Positions 45,960 to 49,049 of a stretch of DNA of 49,049 bases are shown here, piece by piece. Positions within the stretch are counted from its first letter, which is position 1. Each line of letters begins with the position of its first letter. The DNA is from Marinifilaceae bacterium. Lineage in GTDB: Bacteria > Bacteroidota > Bacteroidia > Bacteroidales > Marinifilaceae. The DNA lies in the NCBI GenBank assembly GCA_016744515.1, contig JADGEF010000001.1:1-49049 (forward strand). The letters are read 5' to 3'. Below the pieces are notes generated by a model that worked only from the letters and a program-made list of their open reading frames with translations, was not told the DNA's origin and did not search any database. A program made the translations under genes and the position numbers.

Positions 45960-47342
45960 TTAGGCTCTTTGAGCTTCTACATCTTTAATGCTCTTAGGAA
46001 TTGGTTTTCCTAGTAAGCGAGCTCCATCCTTAGTAATTAAGAAATCTTCTTCGTTTCTACATCCACCAAAGTCTTTGTATTGCTCTACTTTATCGTAGTT
46101 TATGAACTCAGAGAAACGGTTTTCTGCTTTCCACATATCTATTAGTTCAGGAATGAAATAGATTCCTGGCTCGATAGTTAAAACAAAGTTCTCTTCTAAC
46201 TCGCGACCTAAGCGTAATGATTTAAGTCCAAATTGTGTGCTTTTAGCTTCACCATTGTAACCAACATATACTTCACCAAAGTTTTCCATATCATGAACAT
46301 CCATTCCCATCATATGACCTAAACCACACTGGAAAAATAGAGCATGAGCACCTTGCTGAACTGCAGCGTCTAGGTCACCTTTCATGAAGCCCATTTCTTT
46401 CATTCCTTCGGCAATAGTACGTCCGGCTTTCAAGTGTACATCTTTAAATTTAACACCAGGAGCAAGCATATCGATTGCAGCATTATGTGCGTTAAGTGCA
46501 ATTTGGTATATTTCTTTCTGACGAGTTGTAAAGGTTTTATCAACAGGAAAAGTACTTGACATATCACCAGCATAATGCATGCTGTTTTCAGCACCACAGT
46601 CGAGGAGTAACATGTCGCCACTTTTAAGAGTATTACCATGATAATGGTTGTGAAGTGTTTGTCCGTTTATAGTTGCGATAGTTGGGAAAGATAGTTGTCC
46701 GCCAGAAGCGATTGCAACTTGTTGAACAGCAGCTGCAACTTCTGATTCTTTCATACCTGCACGAGCCATTCTCATTGCAGTTAAATGCATGTTAGTAGTA
46801 ATATCGACTGCGTCTTCAATTAAAATAATCTCTTCTTTACTTTTGTAGTTTCTTTGATTTATAACGGCTTTTACAAAATCAATAGATTGATTAGCATTAA
46901 CATCTGAAGGAATAATATTTAGTAGATCGAAATATTTTACCTGATGTTCTGGTCGGTAAGCAGGAAGGTAGTGGATATTTCTTCCTTTAGACATTGCATC
47001 TTGAAGGTATTCTTTCAACCTAGCACTAGGTTTTGTTTCGTTGATACCTACCAGTGCACTTTTATCTTTTATTGAAGGTTGAGTACCCATCCAAACAACA
47101 TGATCGATAGTGAGTTCATCACCAAAAATAATTTCACGATTTTCATCGATATCTATAATGGCATTTAAACCTGCATAGTCAGATCCGAAGAAATATAGGA
47201 AAGTACTATCCTGACGAAAGTGGTAGGTGTTATCAGCATAATTCATACCAGATTCATTGTTTCCTAAAAATAGGAGAATGCCTGATTTTACATCAGATTT
47301 AAGTTTACTTCGTCTGTTGATATAAGTTTCTTTTGAAAACAT
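45960..47342 (-). CDS. pepP: Xaa-Pro aminopeptidase (M24B)
   Basis: The 460-residue protein has the aminopeptidase P N-terminal domain (1-165) and an M24 pita-bread domain. Metal ligands are in place: D248 (LLLDCGAENS), D260 (YAGDMSSTFPV), H343 (GLGHMMGMDVHD), E391 (TIEPGIYF) and E431 (GGCRNEEDFLIT). It removes the N-terminal residue before a proline. There is no signal peptide, so it works in the cytoplasm on imported peptides, complementing the exported peptidases downstream. It is the first gene of the proline-related stretch. Confidence 0.95.
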   Translation of the reverse strand: MFSKETYINRRSKLKSDVKSGILLFLGNNESGMNYADNTYHFRQDSTFLYFFGSDYAGLNAIIDIDENREIIFGDELTIDHVVWMGTQPSIKDKSALVGINETKPSARLKEYLQDAMSKGRNIHYLPAYRPEHQVKYFDLLNIIPSDVNANQSIDFVKAVINQRNYKSKEEIILIEDAVDITTNMHLTAMRMARAGMKESEVAAAVQQVAIASGGQLSFPTIATINGQTLHNHYHGNTLKSGDMLLLDCGAENSMHYAGDMSSTFPVDKTFTTRQKEIYQIALNAHNAAIDMLAPGVKFKDVHLKAGRTIAEGMKEMGFMKGDLDAAVQQGAHALFFQCGLGHMMGMDVHDMENFGEVYVGYNGEAKSTQFGLKSLRLGRELEENFVLTIEPGIYFIPELIDMWKAENRFSEFINYDKVEQYKDFGGCRNEEDFLITKDGARLLGKPIPKSIKDVEAQRA

Positions 47343-47776
47343 GATGTTGAGTTTTGTGTTTATTTATGTTAGGTATTGTCGGGTTTGGCTAATAGCCTTT
47401 TAAGTTTGTAAACTTTAAGCCTATAAGCTCATGAGAAAATTTACTGAATACAAGTTTCCCATGTAAAAAGTATAATCTATTGAATTTATTTGAACAAAAT
47501 AAGTTTGAAGAGTAGGGGAGGGTATTAACAAATCCAACATTCATACAAACCTTTGTACGAACAATTGTAGAGAAGTATAAAATTGTTATAGCAAATCATT
47601 CAATTAATTGTTAATTGTAGAGTAAATTTATAAAAAAAAAATTGTTAATTCGTTTTAATTCTTTAAAATGACTTTAAACTGATAATTATCATGTTTATGG
47701 TATAATTGGAATAAGAGCTTTGGACTAAAAACAATATCAAAAACTTTTATATTTAGAATGGAATTGTATCTTCTTT
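47343..47776. other. 434-bp AT-rich intergenic region
   Basis: It separates the lysO pair from the pepP-type gene. It contains small inverted repeats (GGCTA/TAGCC at 47387-47397 and AAGTTT/AAACTT at 47402-47415) near the pepP start, a TACAAA/TTTGTA palindrome near 47550 and a run of ten A at about 47632. No ORF and no exact -7 box on the minus strand were found. Confidence 0.5.
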
Positions 47777-48382
47777 TTATAAGAACTGAAGAGTTATAGG
47801 GACGATAACTGGAACTAAAACCGTTAATACAATTCCACTAAAAACTGCAATAATAGCATATTCTTTGCCAGAGTATTGAACAATGATGGGCATGGTGGTA
47901 TCCATTGCGGTAGCACCACCCGATGCAATTCCAGCAAGCTTACCGAAATATCGAACAAATATAGGCGTTGCTAATAGAGTAAGAACTTCTCGAATAATAT
48001 TAGAAAGTAGGGCGATTACCCCTAAAGTTTCGCTATGAAATTCGGTAATTATAACTGATGATAGACTATAATAACCAAAGCCCGCACCAACTGCCATAGC
48101 TTCACCAAAGTTAATGTTTGATAATAGAACAGATATGGCTGATACACCAATTAGTGATCCTACGATTACTGATAATGGAACAAGTACAATTTTAATATTG
48201 ACTTCACGGATAACTTTCCACGAATCACGATCGGTACCTATACCGATTCCTACTAAAAACATAAGTAAATAAAGTGCGTATATACTGAAGTCACCTTCTA
48301 ATAGAGAGCTAGGTAAAAATTGAGTTAGTCCTAGGATTAGACCTAAAATAAAAAAACTGAGAATGATTAAACTGCCTTTCAT
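47777..48382 (-). CDS. lysO: LysO family lysine exporter, C-terminal part (separate gene)
   Basis: The 201-residue protein has about six membrane helices and the DUF340 signatures LYLLMFLVGIGIGTDRDSWK, VGAGFGYYSLSSVIITEF, LGVIALLSNIIREVLTLL and GGATAMDTTMPIIVQYSGK. In E. coli these belong to one 299-residue LysO (YbjE) protein that exports lysine and its toxic analogues. Here the 97-residue gene upstream supplies the N-terminal part, and 97 + 201 nearly equals the full length. The ATG at 48382 follows the first gene's stop by 56 bp, so both are translated separately from one transcript. Confidence 0.88.
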   Translation of the reverse strand: MKGSLIILSFFILGLILGLTQFLPSSLLEGDFSIYALYLLMFLVGIGIGTDRDSWKVIREVNIKIVLVPLSVIVGSLIGVSAISVLLSNINFGEAMAVGAGFGYYSLSSVIITEFHSETLGVIALLSNIIREVLTLLATPIFVRYFGKLAGIASGGATAMDTTMPIIVQYSGKEYAIIAVFSGIVLTVLVPVIVPITLQFL

Positions 48383-48438
48383 GGAAAATAGATGTGGGAT
48401 TGTAGAATTGAGATTTAAGTGTCAATTAGATTTTTAGT

Positions 48439-48732
48439 CTAATCGGACTTCTTAGTTTGGAAGAAAAATTTGTAGGTAGCCCAAGCACAAACTAAAGATC
48501 CAAAAATTGCTCCAAGAGTAAGGACTAATGCTTGAATTCCAATCGTATGTAGGTTGTTAATTATTTTATCATTGGTACCAACACCTATTCCAAGAAGAAA
48601 TAAGAGAAGGAAGATTGAGAATGATGTTAAGATTCCTACGATTTTTATGATTTTGGGTCTATTCCCAATAAAAAGGCCAATGCCCATTCCTAAAATCATA
48701 ATAGCTAGTACGATGATGATATCTTGTAGCAT
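48439..48732 (-). CDS. LysO family transporter, N-terminal part (separate gene)
   Basis: The 97-residue protein has three membrane helices with ILGMGIGLFIGNRPKI and FLLGIGVGTNDKIINNL, matching the N-terminal third of DUF340/LysO transporters. It ends normally with charged residues (FFQTKKSD), so it is not a fresh frameshift; a two-gene arrangement is common in Bacteroidota. The internal pseudo-symmetry with the second gene (GIGVGTNDK here, GIGIGTDRD there) is obvious. A near-match minus-strand -7 box (TTACTTTG) lies about 50 bp upstream. Confidence 0.82.
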   Translation of the reverse strand: MLQDIIIVLAIMILGMGIGLFIGNRPKIIKIVGILTSFSIFLLLFLLGIGVGTNDKIINNLHTIGIQALVLTLGAIFGSLVCAWATYKFFFQTKKSD

Positions 48733-48837
48733 AAGTGAAAAAGTGATTTGTAAATTTGTCTTGAAAATTATTCTTTTGGCAAAGTAAATAAATATGTTGC
48801 CAGATTAGTATTTAGATGTAAAATAATTCTTGTGAAA

Positions 48838-48872
48838 TATATTGAGCGAAGTTAATTAAAACTCCGCTCAAT
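48838..48872 (-). terminator. Hairpin after the SusD-family gene
   Basis: Arms GAGCGAAGTT and AACTCCGCTC pair with one G-U. On the minus strand only a short AT-rich tract follows, so the terminator call is moderate. Confidence 0.55.
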
Positions 48873-48906
48873 AATCTAACTACTCATTCATGAAAAAAAT
48901 CGTTAT

Positions 48907-49049
48907 TTAGTTATTTGTTATTAACGAATTAGTATTTGTTTCCTCCTCAGGTACAGGAAGATAGTAATGTTCAGCACCATCAAAATTGGAACGATTAGCT
49001 GTTGCCATAGCATTTTCTAATTTACCCCATCTACGTAAGTCTAAGAATC
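48907..49049 (-). CDS. RagB/SusD family protein, C-terminal end only
   Basis: A minus-strand frame enters from the right edge and stops at 48907-48909, showing 46 residues. It reads FLDLRRWGKLENA, then AEHYYLPVPEEETNTNS before the end. Both the LDLRRWGK pattern and the YxLPVPxxExxxN ending are typical of SusD-like outer-membrane lipoproteins that capture glycans for a SusC channel. The rest of the gene, and presumably a susC gene, lies beyond the window. Confidence 0.82.
   Translation of the reverse strand, partial: FLDLRRWGKLENAMATANRSNFDGAEHYYLPVPEEETNTNSLITNN

Noticed and set aside
47777-48732. Frameshifted lysO pseudogene
   Set aside because: The two frames are separated by 56 bp, have proper starts and stops, and the two-gene form is common in this phylum.

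Overview
The window comes from a low-GC member of the Bacteroidota. The evidence is a TonB-dependent receptor with a carboxypeptidase-like N-terminal domain, a BatA-type protein, a SusD-family C-terminus at the right edge, DUF4301 and DUF2027/Smr proteins, and promoter-like TAnnTTTG boxes with few clear Shine-Dalgarno sequences. The mix resembles marine anaerobic Marinilabiliales/Marinifilaceae; that placement is inference. It is mostly a chromosomal core region with several repeat-rich intergenic islands. I found no rRNA, no tRNA, no CRISPR array and no prophage.

Left part (1-13.8 kb): the end of a NifX/NifB-type cofactor-binding protein; a minus-strand pair of outer-membrane receptor and BatA-domain protein; a lone IS200-like transposase that lacks its catalytic tyrosine; ornithine aminotransferase; then a three-gene block (metallophosphatase lipoprotein, LysM-GH19 muralytic enzyme without a signal peptide, four-helix membrane protein). 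This block lies between two nearly identical terminators. It is followed by a striking array of palindromes spaced about 42 bp apart, built from 126-bp superunits. A DUF6261-like protein, methionine aminopeptidase and IspD follow.

Middle part (13.8-32 kb): housekeeping and RNA-linked genes. These are DUF4301, two radical SAM proteins (TIGR01212/YhcC and YgiQ), a TPR lipoprotein, a PHP-type histidinol phosphatase, a fused two-domain acyltransferase probably making amino-acid-containing lipids, a LysE-type exporter, a DUF2027-Smr protein, a long QueA-family protein, a SPOR-like membrane protein, XerD, AroQ, pyruvate kinase and a U32 protein. A cluster of five hairpins lies upstream of pyruvate kinase.

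Right part (32-49 kb): almost entirely minus-strand catabolism. It has exported glycosidases (GH63-like and GH2 beta-galactosidase), a DUF559 nuclease-like gene bracketed by three copies of a structured C/G-rich repeat, and a set of peptidases (C69, S37, S9/DPP-IV-like, Xaa-Pro aminopeptidase). Among the peptidases lie a trans-3-hydroxy-L-proline dehydratase and an ornithine-cyclodeaminase-family protein, probably a pyrroline-2-carboxylate reductase. Together these suggest use of proline- and hydroxyproline-rich peptides such as collagen fragments. Two of the operons share a 69-bp upstream element. A split LysO lysine exporter and the tail of a SusD-family protein close the window.
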